DNA from: Pseudobutyrivibrio ruminis CF1b
Lineage (GTDB): Bacteria; Bacillota; Clostridia; Lachnospirales; Lachnospiraceae
Direction: 5' to 3'
Assembly (NCBI RefSeq): GCF_000424005.1
Contig: NZ_AUJB01000012.1
Location: 124,001 to 188,000 of the forward strand
DNA length: 64,000 nt
Part shown: one piece after another, positions 35,804-44,913 of the stretch
Layout: each line of letters begins with the position of its first letter
Numbering within the stretch: position 1 is the first letter of the stretch
Program-made: the position numbers and the translations under genes
The notes under the pieces: generated by a model
Databases searched by the model: none
The model's input: only the letters and a program-made list of their open reading frames with translations
What the model was told of the DNA's origin: nothing

Positions 35804-37165
35804 TTATAGCTCTGTCATGTCTACCAGAACTACAGATTTATTTTCCTTAGAAAGTTCTATGAGCTTATCATCAAACTTGGTAGCTGAGAAGAGATAAATT
35901 GTATTTGCTGTGATGCGGGCCTTCTTCATAGACTCAAGCAATTCCTCGTATCTCTTGTAGCTCATCTGCTTGTCAGCCCAGTTACAAATACCAACCACAT
36001 TCTCGCGGTTAGAACTCTGACCGATAACATCGATATTGCCCTCTTTACCTACCCATGTACCAATCTTCACAAGCTTGATTGGAAGCTGGTCAACTACATT
36101 GAGCAGATGTAAGTACTCACGGCAAACATCAATAAAATATGTTTGCAAGTATCTATCAAGATGAGGGTAAATAAACTCGTTATAGAAAGACTCAGGTGTA
36201 CGGGAAATCAGCTCTGACAAATGAGGATAAACAAATGTAAACCAGAAATTGATGTATGGATCTACTATTCTGTAAACACCCTTTTTAGTATTATCCCATC
36301 CACCTGTCTCAAATGAAACAACCTTATCAACTACATCAAATGCAGCAAGATTCTTCATATAAACAGAAATCTTAGCGCGGGAATATCCTGTATCTTCGAA
36401 TAAATCATTAAGTTTTTCATTTCCACTGGCAATTGAACCAAGGATTGTATTGTAACAAGAAAGTTCACGAAGCTCTGATGAAATATATCCTTCAGCCTCC
36501 TTATATAAAAATCCTGTAGGACTAAGGATATGCTCACAGACATTTGCCTTAATGTTTTTACGGCCATCCCATCTGTCCACATAGTCAGCTACGCCACCGA
36601 TAATACCGTAGGTGCTGACACACTGTGCAACTGAATAGCTTGGGAATGCTCTAACCACATCAAGGAATGAAAGATTTTCAAGCTTAATAGTCTCATCCAC
36701 TGATGACTTGAGAGAACCTACTACCTCTGGGAAAGTGTTCTCTGCCCATACGATAGATGAACTGACAACAATTATCATAACCTTACCAGGGTAAAGCTTA
36801 CGGTTCTTAAGAGAACAAAGTGCATAGAACAGTTCTGTATTCTTCTTAATAGCAAACTGAGCCTCATCAATAATGACAACAAGCTTTGAACCATCCTTTG
36901 AGCGGAAGTTCTTAAAGCTCTCCTCGAAGCTCTGGCTTGCCTTGAGAAAACTATATGTTTCGCGCATCTGCTTATCTAAATAGAAAAGCTGCTTAGCGTC
37001 CGAACACTGTCTGCTTCTGTAATAGAAATAAGACTTGCCTGTTGTAAAGGAATCCAAAAGGGCTTCCTTTGCGCTACCGGTTCTACCATACATAAGAACC
37101 AGATTATTAGTATTACTTTGGTAAATAGCATCTAACTTCTTGAGTTCGTTTGTTCTAGTAACCAT
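35804..37165 (-). CDS. Archaeal-type AAA ATPase (ATPase_2/DUF234 family) with degenerate P-loop
   Basis: 453 residues. The N-terminal ATPase (about 1-230) has a Walker B box KLVVIIDEAQF; its Walker A position reads GRTGSAKEAL, lacking the last Gly and the Ser/Thr of GxxxxGK[ST]. A winged-helix section (about 250-320) and a DUF234 nuclease-like C-terminus (about 330-450, VGKEGNIDVIGQ) follow. Members may be NTPase toxins or regulators; the role here is unknown. The longest frame starts at a TTG, but AGGGAG fits the ATG at 37165. Confidence 0.75.
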   Translation of the reverse strand: MVTRTNELKKLDAIYQSNTNNLVLMYGRTGSAKEALLDSFTTGKSYFYYRSRQCSDAKQLFYLDKQMRETYSFLKASQSFEESFKNFRSKDGSKLVVIIDEAQFAIKKNTELFYALCSLKNRKLYPGKVMIIVVSSSIVWAENTFPEVVGSLKSSVDETIKLENLSFLDVVRAFPSYSVAQCVSTYGIIGGVADYVDRWDGRKNIKANVCEHILSPTGFLYKEAEGYISSELRELSCYNTILGSIASGNEKLNDLFEDTGYSRAKISVYMKNLAAFDVVDKVVSFETGGWDNTKKGVYRIVDPYINFWFTFVYPHLSELISRTPESFYNEFIYPHLDRYLQTYFIDVCREYLHLLNVVDQLPIKLVKIGTWVGKEGNIDVIGQSSNRENVVGICNWADKQMSYKRYEELLESMKKARITANTIYLFSATKFDDKLIELSKENKSVVLVDMTEL

Positions 37166-37283
37166 AACAATTCTCCCTAGCAATTTTCTTCAATATATCA
37201 GTACGGCTACTATAATAACACATTTCACTTTAGCAGACTACACCAAAAAAGAATTTTATTCAAATTTAATAATTTGTAGATTT

Positions 37284-38048
37284 TTAATAACTCTTTGCCT
37301 TCTCCTTCTCAAAAAATTCATTAATGGACTTAAGGACTTCCATAGGCTTCATTGTCTTTAATAAGTACTTTTCTGGCTTTAAATCAACTGCTGCTATAAC
37401 AGATTCCCTGTCACTTTTATTTGTAAGGAACATAACTGGAATATGTGATGTAGCAGGATCTGACCTAAGCATCTCTAGAACCTGTGGTCCTGGTGTTACT
37501 GGCATTTCATAATCCAGCAAAATCAAATCGACTTTATTCTTTGCCAAAAATGTAATGGCTGCCATTCCAGAATTAACCATAAACACCTGATAGTATCCTT
37601 CCAACCAGCTCTTAATGGTTCTAAGCATGGTTCCGTCATCATCAACAACAAGAATTTTCTTATTTTGAAGACGCTCATCCTCAGCCTGTAATACTTTATC
37701 CATGGCCACCGCCATATCTTTTACGTTAATTGGACGTAAGAAAGATGCAGCAAGAGGAGTATTTGGCATAAGATTCTTAACACTGTCTATATCATTTTGG
37801 GAACCAATAACAGACAGTGATATGTCTCCTTCTAGGGTGCTGTCCTTCAAATAAACAAACAAATCCTTTATTTCTCCAAAGTCATCGATATAAACAAGAA
37901 ATACCGAAGGACGATTGGCGATCTGACTCAAAGCATCCACGTTATAGGATGCCTTAATGACATCAAAGCCATTGTCTGTCAGCTCCTTTGCAATTGATGA
38001 AACCATAAAGCTTTTTGAATCACCAACCAGAACAAGTCTCTTTTCCAT
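37284..38048 (-). CDS. Tandem-receiver response regulator
   Basis: 254 residues made of two receiver domains and nothing else. Domain 1 (about 5-118) is degenerate at the acidic pocket (LVGDSKS) and the signature Lys (LRPI), though an Asp pair YIDDFG remains. Domain 2 (about 130-250) is complete (VVDDDGTML, LLDYEMPV, LLKTMKP). It has no output domain, so it likely works by protein contact with the hybrid kinase encoded 22 nt upstream. AGAGGA fits the ATG at 38048; a TTG at 38054 is not needed. Confidence 0.85.
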   Translation of the reverse strand: MEKRLVLVGDSKSFMVSSIAKELTDNGFDVIKASYNVDALSQIANRPSVFLVYIDDFGEIKDLFVYLKDSTLEGDISLSVIGSQNDIDSVKNLMPNTPLAASFLRPINVKDMAVAMDKVLQAEDERLQNKKILVVDDDGTMLRTIKSWLEGYYQVFMVNSGMAAITFLAKNKVDLILLDYEMPVTPGPQVLEMLRSDPATSHIPVMFLTNKSDRESVIAAVDLKPEKYLLKTMKPMEVLKSINEFFEKEKAKSY

Positions 38049-38075
38049 AGTCAAATCCTCTTAAGAAAACAATAG

Positions 38076-41018
38076 TTACAACAACTCTAAAATTCTATCT
38101 CTATCTACCGCAACTGTTAATTGTTTGATTTTATTATAGGTATCCTTATAATCCTCAGGAATACTGTATTCTCCAAGCATTGAAAGAATATAATCTATAG
38201 CGTCATAATTATATGCTTCAGCCAATTCTTTAATATCCTTAAATGCTCGCTTCAAATCATCCTCTGGAATCAGTGGTTTGTCTGTATTATCCTCATCTTC
38301 CATAGCAGCCTTTAAATGTTCTTTATAGCTTCTGTATTTTTCAAGTAAAGCAGGTGTCCTTTCATGAATAGCGATAAAATTACCTTCATTTCCTTCTGCC
38401 TCTAAATCTGCAGCCATCTTTGAAAGCTCCATAGCTCCGATTAATCTTGCCGAGCTCTTTAGGGCATGGACATAAACTGTATAATTTCTTAAATCACCAT
38501 CATTCAAATATTTTTCAATAGCATCCGCTTTATTATCCAGAGAAACAAGGAAGTCTTTAACAACATTTTCAAGCACCTCTGCCCCACCGCAATTAGTGAT
38601 AGCTTGCTTCAAATCAATTTCTTTAAGGTTAGCAAGGAAGCTTCCTTCCGGAATATCTAATTTTCCATCAAAATACTTTTCAAAACCATTGTCGATAGCT
38701 ACGGATTCTATCTTTTCTGGAGGTAAATAGAACTCCATCATCTTTTCCAGCTCTACGGAGTTAACAGGTTTTGCCAGATAGTCATTAAAGCCTATATTCT
38801 GATACTCCTGCTTTGCACCTGATACAGCATTTGCGGTAAGGGCAATTACAGGTGTTGCCTTATTAATATTTCCATTTAAAACCTTCATCTTTTCAAAGGT
38901 TTCGATACCATCCATTTCCGGCATTCGATGATCCAGGAAGATGATATCGTATTTCTTTTCTTTAACCTTATCTAAGGTTTCAAATCCACTAATAGCTGTA
39001 TCTACATTTACAAGGGTCTTCTTTAAAAGACTCTTTATAACAGTAAGGTTCATTTCAGTATCATCTACCACAAGAATATTGGCAGTAGGTGCCTGGAATC
39101 TCTGATGATATTTTTCTGCTGAATTAATAAATTCCTTGTATTTGTCTTTGAAATCACCGATTTCATCCCAGGAAACAACCTCCTGTTTAACGAAAAATCT
39201 AAAGGATGAACCTTTGCCGTACTCACTTTCAACAATAAGCTTTGTATCCATCAAAGCTAAAAGCTTACGAACAATACTCATACCAAGGCCAGTGCCTTCG
39301 ATTGTTCTATTTCTAATCTCTTCAATTCGCTCGAATGGGGAATAAAGCTTTGCTAAATCACTTTCTTTAATACCTATACCTGTATCACTTACCTCGAAAT
39401 GAAGAATTATATTGTTCTCATCACTCTTTTCATAAGAAACGCTTAAAGCTACAATTCCTTTTTCTGTATATTTGACAGCATTAGTAAGCAAATTTGTAAC
39501 AACCTGCTTTAGTCTAATTTCATCTCCAATGAGAAGTGAAGGTATAGAACTATCTACATTTATTTCTAAATCAAGGCCCTTTTCTTCCGCTCTTGCCGCA
39601 ATAAGATTTACCAAATCATTTACCATGGAAGCAAGATCGTACTGAACTGGTAAAATCTCCATTTTGCCAGCCTCAATTTTTGAAAAGTCCAAAATATCAT
39701 TTACAAGAGAAAGAAGCGAGTTTCCAGCTGATTTGGCATTATTGGCATACTCCAGTATCTGTTCATCAGTACATTCCCTGATAATCATCTCATTCATACC
39801 GATGATAGCATTAATAGGAGTACGTATTTCATGAGACATATTTGATAGGAAGCTTGATTTAGCTTCACTAGCCTGTTTTGTAATTTCAAGCTCTGTCTCC
39901 AGCTTTTGCTGTTTCTCATATCTTTCAATATAATCGGCCATTTCCAGAAGTGTAGACTTTGCATAATCCGACAACACCTCTATCTCATCGCCTGTTTTTA
40001 TTTCCATATTGCTAATCTGTCTTATGACCTTCAGCTTGTCCTCATCCTTGGTAAGAACAAAAGAATGCATAAAGTCAGACATAAGTCCCAATGGTCCACC
40101 TATAGATGTCTTTGTATAGTAATTTGCAATGGCTGCCAGAGGAACACCAACACACATCATCAAAAGGCTCATCTTTATATCAAATATGATAGCCATATCA
40201 TTCATTTTGTAATTGGCATCTGATATATATGAGTAAACATTACCATTCATATTATCTATAGTTTCACTTTTGTTTTGGACATCAATGGTATCAATCATCA
40301 TTGCCTTCAAATCCGGAAATAAAATCGGTATAAAGAAGGCTACTGATATGCTCAATACTAACTCAACTGCAATAATAATTGTTGTTATTTTAATACTTAC
40401 TTTTGTTTTTCTGTTGTATCTATGATAAAACTCATTTCTTTGATACTCCTTTGTATATCCATAAGCTAATGGAAAAAGAGTTTTAGAGGTATCTGATCCA
40501 AAATTAAAAAAAATAGCTAATATAAGAGTTGCAGTAGATACTAATATAAAGGTTCCACAAAAATAGCCTAAAATAACCATCCAAAATGGATCTGATAAAT
40601 CATTTCTACTTACAACCGGAAAACAGAGTATTGCTATAATTGTTGTCAAAGTGGATGTTATCAGTACCGCTAAAACAGATTTGACAGCACTTTTAAACCA
40701 AAAATATTGAGAAAAAAGAGAATAACCAAACATAGCTATTAGAAAAACGGCCATAGAATATGCTTGTTCACTATTAAAAATCAAGGAAACAAGAAAACAT
40801 ACTATAAAAGAAAACATGCTTATAAGATATCCATATAAGCCTGCAATAAGCAAAAAAGGAAAAAGAAAAATTATTATATATATATACCCCAATTTGTACA
40901 CAGGATGGGAATGAAAAACAATAGAAAGCACACAAATAAGAGTAAAAAAAGCCCATATAGTCGAACTAATTATTGTTAAATTTTTGTTAGCTACATATTT
41001 GCTTTTAATTGTCCCCAT
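38076..41018 (-). CDS. Hybrid sensor histidine kinase
   Basis: 980 residues. A polytopic N-terminus has about six helices (20-185), then two more helices around residues 210 and 285, the latter pair enclosing a short extracytoplasmic loop. Cytoplasmic coils lead to HisKA (NMSHEIRTPINAIIGM, canonical His), HATPase_c (TNLLTNAVKYT, DTGIGIK, GTGLGMSIVRKL), REC (VVDDTEMNL, FLDHRMPEMDG) and Hpt (VHALKSSARLIGAMEL). The relay is complete, unlike the propeller kinase. A long C-terminal extension of about 100 residues follows Hpt. It pairs with the tandem-receiver gene downstream. AGAGG precedes the ATG. Confidence 0.92.
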   Translation of the reverse strand: MGTIKSKYVANKNLTIISSTIWAFFTLICVLSIVFHSHPVYKLGYIYIIIFLFPFLLIAGLYGYLISMFSFIVCFLVSLIFNSEQAYSMAVFLIAMFGYSLFSQYFWFKSAVKSVLAVLITSTLTTIIAILCFPVVSRNDLSDPFWMVILGYFCGTFILVSTATLILAIFFNFGSDTSKTLFPLAYGYTKEYQRNEFYHRYNRKTKVSIKITTIIIAVELVLSISVAFFIPILFPDLKAMMIDTIDVQNKSETIDNMNGNVYSYISDANYKMNDMAIIFDIKMSLLMMCVGVPLAAIANYYTKTSIGGPLGLMSDFMHSFVLTKDEDKLKVIRQISNMEIKTGDEIEVLSDYAKSTLLEMADYIERYEKQQKLETELEITKQASEAKSSFLSNMSHEIRTPINAIIGMNEMIIRECTDEQILEYANNAKSAGNSLLSLVNDILDFSKIEAGKMEILPVQYDLASMVNDLVNLIAARAEEKGLDLEINVDSSIPSLLIGDEIRLKQVVTNLLTNAVKYTEKGIVALSVSYEKSDENNIILHFEVSDTGIGIKESDLAKLYSPFERIEEIRNRTIEGTGLGMSIVRKLLALMDTKLIVESEYGKGSSFRFFVKQEVVSWDEIGDFKDKYKEFINSAEKYHQRFQAPTANILVVDDTEMNLTVIKSLLKKTLVNVDTAISGFETLDKVKEKKYDIIFLDHRMPEMDGIETFEKMKVLNGNINKATPVIALTANAVSGAKQEYQNIGFNDYLAKPVNSVELEKMMEFYLPPEKIESVAIDNGFEKYFDGKLDIPEGSFLANLKEIDLKQAITNCGGAEVLENVVKDFLVSLDNKADAIEKYLNDGDLRNYTVYVHALKSSARLIGAMELSKMAADLEAEGNEGNFIAIHERTPALLEKYRSYKEHLKAAMEDEDNTDKPLIPEDDLKRAFKDIKELAEAYNYDAIDYILSMLGEYSIPEDYKDTYNKIKQLTVAVDRDRILELL

Positions 41019-41045
41019 AAAAACCTCTTAAACCGCAGTCAAAAA

Positions 41046-41077
41046 TACCCCTTCTTATCTTAGCATAAGAAGGGGTA
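41046..41077 (-). terminator. Terminator after asd
   Basis: Perfect 13-bp stem TACCCCTTCTTAT / CTTAGC / ATAAGAAGGGGTA, with TATTTTTG following on the minus strand. Confidence 0.88.
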
Positions 41078-41129
41078 ATAACTTGTGAATTAGCTGTTAA
41101 ATAAGTGTCAACAAACAAGTGCTAATATT

Positions 41130-42215
41130 CTATTTCTTTGTGATGTAGCCCTGAGCCTTAAGAAGCTCTGCGCAAAGTACAGCGCCGCCTGCAGCACCAC
41201 GAACTGTGTTGTGTGAAAGTCCAACGAACTTCCAATCGTAGATGCTATCCTCACGGATACGTCCAACAGAAACGCCCATACCGTTCTCGTAATCAACGTC
41301 GAGAGATACCTGAGGTCTGTTGTCCTCTTCCATATAACGGATGAACTGCTTTGGTGCGCTAGGAAGCTTAAGCTCCTGTGGAACACCTGAGAAGTTGTTG
41401 ATTGCATCGATAAGCTGCTGCTTTGTAGGCTGCTTTCTAAACTTAACAAATACTGCAGCTGTGTGACCATTGAGAACTGGTACACGGATACACTGGCATG
41501 TAATCTTTACATCATCAGCTGGAACGATAACTCCGTCCTTGATTTCGCCCCAGATTCTAAGTGGCTCCTTCTCTGACTTCTCTTCCTCACCTGAGATAAA
41601 TGGGATGATGTTGCCTTCCATCTCTGGCCAATCCTTAAATGTCTTACCTGCACCTGAGATAGCCTGGTATGTTGTAGCTACTACCTCGTATGGCTCGAAT
41701 TCCTTCCAAGCTGTAAGAACTGGTGCATATGACTGGATTGAGCAGTTTGGCTTAACTGCAACGAAACCACGTGTTGTACCAAGTCTCTTCTTCTGGAACT
41801 CGATAACTTCCATGTGCTGTGGATTGATTTCAGGCACTACCATAGGAACATCTGGAGTCCATCTATGTGCTGAGTTGTTTGAAACTACTGGAGTCTCAGT
41901 CTTTGCATAAGCTTCTTCAATGGCCTTGATCTCGTCCTTAGACATATCAACAGCTGAGAATACAAAATCAACCTCTGAAGCTACTTCCTCAACCTCGTTT
42001 ACGTTCTTTACGATGATGTCCTTCACTGCTTCTGGCATTGGAGTAGTCATTTTCCATCTTCCGCCTACTGCATCCTCGTATCTCTGACCGGCACTTCTTG
42101 GGCTGGCAGCAATTGTAGTAACCTCAAACCAAGGATGGTTTTCTAATAGAGAAATAAATCTCTGACCAACCATACCAGTTCCACCAAGAATTCCGACTCT
42201 TAATTTCTCGCTCAT
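41130..42215 (-). CDS. asd: Aspartate-semialdehyde dehydrogenase
   Basis: 361 residues. It reduces aspartyl phosphate to the semialdehyde for lysine, methionine and threonine synthesis. The Rossmann motif GILGGTGMVGQRF is at the N-terminus and the active-site Cys is in KPNCSIQ near residue 150. The form matches the archaeal/fungal-type enzyme. The reading frame opens at GTG 42224, but AAGGAG fits the ATG at 42215. It follows argH by 67 nt with a GC-rich palindrome between, and is terminated by a strong hairpin. Confidence 0.95.
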   Translation of the reverse strand: MSEKLRVGILGGTGMVGQRFISLLENHPWFEVTTIAASPRSAGQRYEDAVGGRWKMTTPMPEAVKDIIVKNVNEVEEVASEVDFVFSAVDMSKDEIKAIEEAYAKTETPVVSNNSAHRWTPDVPMVVPEINPQHMEVIEFQKKRLGTTRGFVAVKPNCSIQSYAPVLTAWKEFEPYEVVATTYQAISGAGKTFKDWPEMEGNIIPFISGEEEKSEKEPLRIWGEIKDGVIVPADDVKITCQCIRVPVLNGHTAAVFVKFRKQPTKQQLIDAINNFSGVPQELKLPSAPKQFIRYMEEDNRPQVSLDVDYENGMGVSVGRIREDSIYDWKFVGLSHNTVRGAAGGAVLCAELLKAQGYITKK

Positions 42216-42248
42216 TTCAAACACTCTCCTTAAATTTGTTTTTCTGTC

Positions 42249-42264
42249 GCGGACATTTGTCCGC
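42249..42264. repeat. GC-rich palindrome between argH and asd
   Basis: GCGGACA TT TGTCCGC, a perfect 7-bp stem. It lacks a T-run on the minus strand, so it is unlikely to be a terminator; it could be an operator or processing site. Confidence 0.45.
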
Positions 42265-42282
42265 CGCAGTCGTTATACGGCA

Positions 42283-43662
42283 TTATAAACTATTAAGGAA
42301 CTCCTTGCAAGCATTAATTTCCCCAATCATAGCGTCATGTCCAGGAGCACCTGTTGTAAGTCGCTTATTTACGCAGGTTTCCATGGAAATTGAATCGTAA
42401 ATATCTTCTTCAAAAACTGGAGAAATTGCCTTTAATTCCTCTAATGAAAGCTCATCGATAGACTTGTCCCTGTCTATGCAGTAAAGAACAAGCTGACCAA
42501 TGATACCGTGTGCATCTCTGAAAGGCACACCTCTATTAACTAAATAATCGGCAGCATCAGTGGCATTTGTGAAGCCCTTCTTAGCAGATTCTGCCATTAC
42601 CTCTTTGTTGAATGTCATAGTGGCAAGCATGCCATCAAAGAGAACGATACAGTTCTGTACTGTCTCCATGGCGTCGAATGCCATCTCCTTGTCCTCCTGC
42701 ATATCCTTATTGTAAGCAAGAGGGATACCCTTCATAGTGGTAAGAAGTGATGTAAGTGCACCGTAAACACGGCCTGTCTTACCACGAACAAGCTCTGCAA
42801 TATCTGGGTTCTTCTTCTGTGGCATGATAGATGAGCCTGTAGAGTAAGCATCGTCAATCTCTACGAAACGATACTCATTACTGTTCCAGATAATAACTTC
42901 CTCTGAAAAACGAGAAAGATGCATTTGAATTGTAGCAAGGGCTGATAAAAACTCGATAAGATAATCTCTGTCAGAAACACCGTCCATGGAATTTAAAGTA
43001 GGACCATCAAATTCCAAAAGCTCTGCTGTCATATCTCTGTTAAGTGGATATGTGGTACCAGCAAGGGCTCCCGAACCAAGTGGACAGTAATTCATGCGAA
43101 CTCTGATATCGGAAAGACGAAGTACGTCTCTTCTGAACATCTCAAAGTAAGCACCCATATGATGTGCAAGTGTGATAGGCTGAGCCTTCTGAAGATGTGT
43201 GAAACCAGGCATGATAGTGTCGATGTGCTCTTCCATGATACCAAGAATGGTCTGAAGTAAATGTGTAAGAGCCTGAGATGTGGCATCGACCTGGTCACGT
43301 GTGTAAAGACGCATATCAAGAGCCACCTGGTCATTACGGCTGCGGCCTGTGTGAAGCTTCTTTCCTGCGTCTCCTATTCTATCGATAAGGTTAGCTTCGA
43401 CAAAGCTGTGGACATCCTCGTACTCAGAGGTAATCTCAAGTGCCCCTGAATTAACATCATTTTCAATGCTGTCGAGACCAGCCAAAATCTGGTCACGCTC
43501 ATCGTCAGTGATAACTCCAACAGAAGCAAGCATTTTAACATGTGCTCGGCTACCGCGGACATCCTGCGCAAACAGTTTTTTATCAAAACTGATTGAAGCA
43601 TTGAAATCATAAACCATCTGATCGGTAGATTTTGTGAATCTACCTCCCCACAACTGTGCCAT
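42283..43662 (-). CDS. argH: Argininosuccinate lyase
   Basis: 459 residues. The last step of arginine synthesis: argininosuccinate to arginine and fumarate. Family signature SSIMPQKKNPD near residue 275 and catalytic-region pieces HTGRSRNDQVALDMR and TIMPGFTHLQKAQP are intact. The open frame extends 32 codons upstream into queH, but GGAGGATTAGTT places the start at 43662 (MAQLWGGRF). Separated from queH by 19 nt. No other arginine gene is adjacent, apart from argR further along. Confidence 0.96.
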   Translation of the reverse strand: MAQLWGGRFTKSTDQMVYDFNASISFDKKLFAQDVRGSRAHVKMLASVGVITDDERDQILAGLDSIENDVNSGALEITSEYEDVHSFVEANLIDRIGDAGKKLHTGRSRNDQVALDMRLYTRDQVDATSQALTHLLQTILGIMEEHIDTIMPGFTHLQKAQPITLAHHMGAYFEMFRRDVLRLSDIRVRMNYCPLGSGALAGTTYPLNRDMTAELLEFDGPTLNSMDGVSDRDYLIEFLSALATIQMHLSRFSEEVIIWNSNEYRFVEIDDAYSTGSSIMPQKKNPDIAELVRGKTGRVYGALTSLLTTMKGIPLAYNKDMQEDKEMAFDAMETVQNCIVLFDGMLATMTFNKEVMAESAKKGFTNATDAADYLVNRGVPFRDAHGIIGQLVLYCIDRDKSIDELSLEELKAISPVFEEDIYDSISMETCVNKRLTTGAPGHDAMIGEINACKEFLNSL

Positions 43663-43681
43663 AACTAATCCTCCGTGTTTC

Positions 43682-44317
43682 TTAAGTCTGTTCTTTTTGT
43701 AACTGTCTTTCATTATATGAATAAACGCATCCACAGTAGTCCTGTCGATACATATCATATTCCGCTGATAACTCTGTAGACCTCTTAAAGCCCTCCTTCT
43801 TTTTGAAGTCGGATGGAAGCCATGCCACTCCCAATTCTTCGCCTATACGAATCCCGATTTCATTGAGAACCTGAGAATCTTTCATTGGAGATATTGTAAG
43901 CGTTGTTGTGAAAAAGTCAAAGCTTTTTTCTAAAGCAACTTCAGCTGTCCGTCTGAGACGGAGTTCGTAGCACTTGTGACAACGTGCTCCCTTTTCTGGT
44001 TCGTGCTCTAGGCCTTTGGCCATTTCGTAAAAACGAAGCTTATCATAATCTCCTTCAATGAAGCTGACAGGATGCTTTGCAGGGAAAGCCTCGATGAAAC
44101 GCTGCTGCTCCTTCACCCTGTGATAGTATTCCTCGTCCGGATATATATTAGGATTGTAATAAAACACTGTGATATTGAAATACTGAGATAAATACTCAAT
44201 ACAATAACTGCTACATGGCCCACAACAGCTATGTAGCAATAAAGAAGGCACGCGGCCTTCTTTTTCAAGTTCTGCTATTAACTTATCTAATTCTTTTTGA
44301 TAATTAATCTTTACCAT
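43682..44317 (-). CDS. queH: Epoxyqueuosine reductase QueH
   Basis: 211 residues. It reduces epoxyqueuosine to queuosine in tRNA, the metal-cluster enzyme that replaces QueG. Conserved Cys groups are HSCCGPCSSY near residue 30, RCHKCYELRL near 115, and CGCVYS near the C-terminus, ready to hold an Fe-S cluster and a second metal. YYNPNIYPDEEY is also family-typical. The start overlaps the previous stop (TAATG). Confidence 0.92.
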   Translation of the reverse strand: MVKINYQKELDKLIAELEKEGRVPSLLLHSCCGPCSSYCIEYLSQYFNITVFYYNPNIYPDEEYYHRVKEQQRFIEAFPAKHPVSFIEGDYDKLRFYEMAKGLEHEPEKGARCHKCYELRLRRTAEVALEKSFDFFTTTLTISPMKDSQVLNEIGIRIGEELGVAWLPSDFKKKEGFKRSTELSAEYDMYRQDYCGCVYSYNERQLQKEQT

Positions 44318-44664
44318 TATCTACTTGCCCAAATAAATAAAAATGCAATGGCGAAAACATAAATGAACGCCATAAGTACCATAAATGCAACCTGTGATGC
44401 AAGGATGCCGATAACAATCTGCGCGATAAACACAAGACCATGAATCCAGATAGGGATTCTGTTAAGGCATGCAGCAAGAGCAGCCTCAAGCACTACCATC
44501 ACACAGGCAACCACAACATTAATATCGAAAGCTACGCAGGAAACGATGATGGCCACAACCGAAAAAACAACCAGCCATATAAGTGCTATCAATGGAAGAT
44601 TATCCTTATTAATATAGGATTTAAGAACTGATGTAGGTAATGTCTTTTTAGTATTCTGAGCCAT
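44317..44664 (-). CDS. Small membrane protein of unknown function
   Basis: 115 residues with four predicted membrane segments (about 23-43, 46-65, 72-90 and 91-112) and a basic N-tail. No family recognised. AGGAG precedes the ATG; the stop overlaps queH by one base. First gene of the queH-argH-asd run, and divergent from the tRNA-Thr/pot transcript. It could be a membrane partner of the queH step or unrelated. Confidence 0.7.
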   Translation of the reverse strand: MAQNTKKTLPTSVLKSYINKDNLPLIALIWLVVFSVVAIIVSCVAFDINVVVACVMVVLEAALAACLNRIPIWIHGLVFIAQIVIGILASQVAFMVLMAFIYVFAIAFLFIWASR

Positions 44665-44811
44665 GTTATTCTCCTAACCTTTTTAATCATTTTTTTACAA
44701 GTGTCATTATAATAAAATAGCCCGATTTTCTCAACAATATAATTGATTTTTTTAGGTAATTATATTAGACTAAAAACCGCAGTTACATATATAAATTGCT
44801 TGTTTTTTATT

Positions 44812-44884
44812 GCTCCGATAGCTCAGTTGGTAGAGCACCTCACTCGTAATGAGGGGGTCGTCAGTTCGAGTCTGATTCGGAGCT
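44812..44884 (+). tRNA. tRNA-Thr (anticodon CGU)
   Basis: 73 nt. The acceptor GCTCCGA pairs with TCGGAGC, with T as discriminator; the D-arm is AGCTCAGTTGGTAGAGC. The anticodon arm CCTCA-CTCGTAA-TGAGG has CGT as anticodon (reads ACG), and the T-arm contains TTCGAGT. CCA is not encoded. It lies only 16 nt before the potA Shine-Dalgarno with no terminator between. Confidence 0.95.
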
Positions 44885-44913
44885 CTTTTCATATAGATAA
44901 GGAGGATGAAAAA

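Noticed and set aside
42249-42264. argH terminator at the GC-rich palindrome
   Set aside because: No T-run follows on the minus strand; the stretch after it is A-rich.
44743-44913. Long N-terminal extension of potA
   Set aside because: It would be translated across the tRNA-Thr; the ribosome site at 44899-44905 supports TTG 44914.
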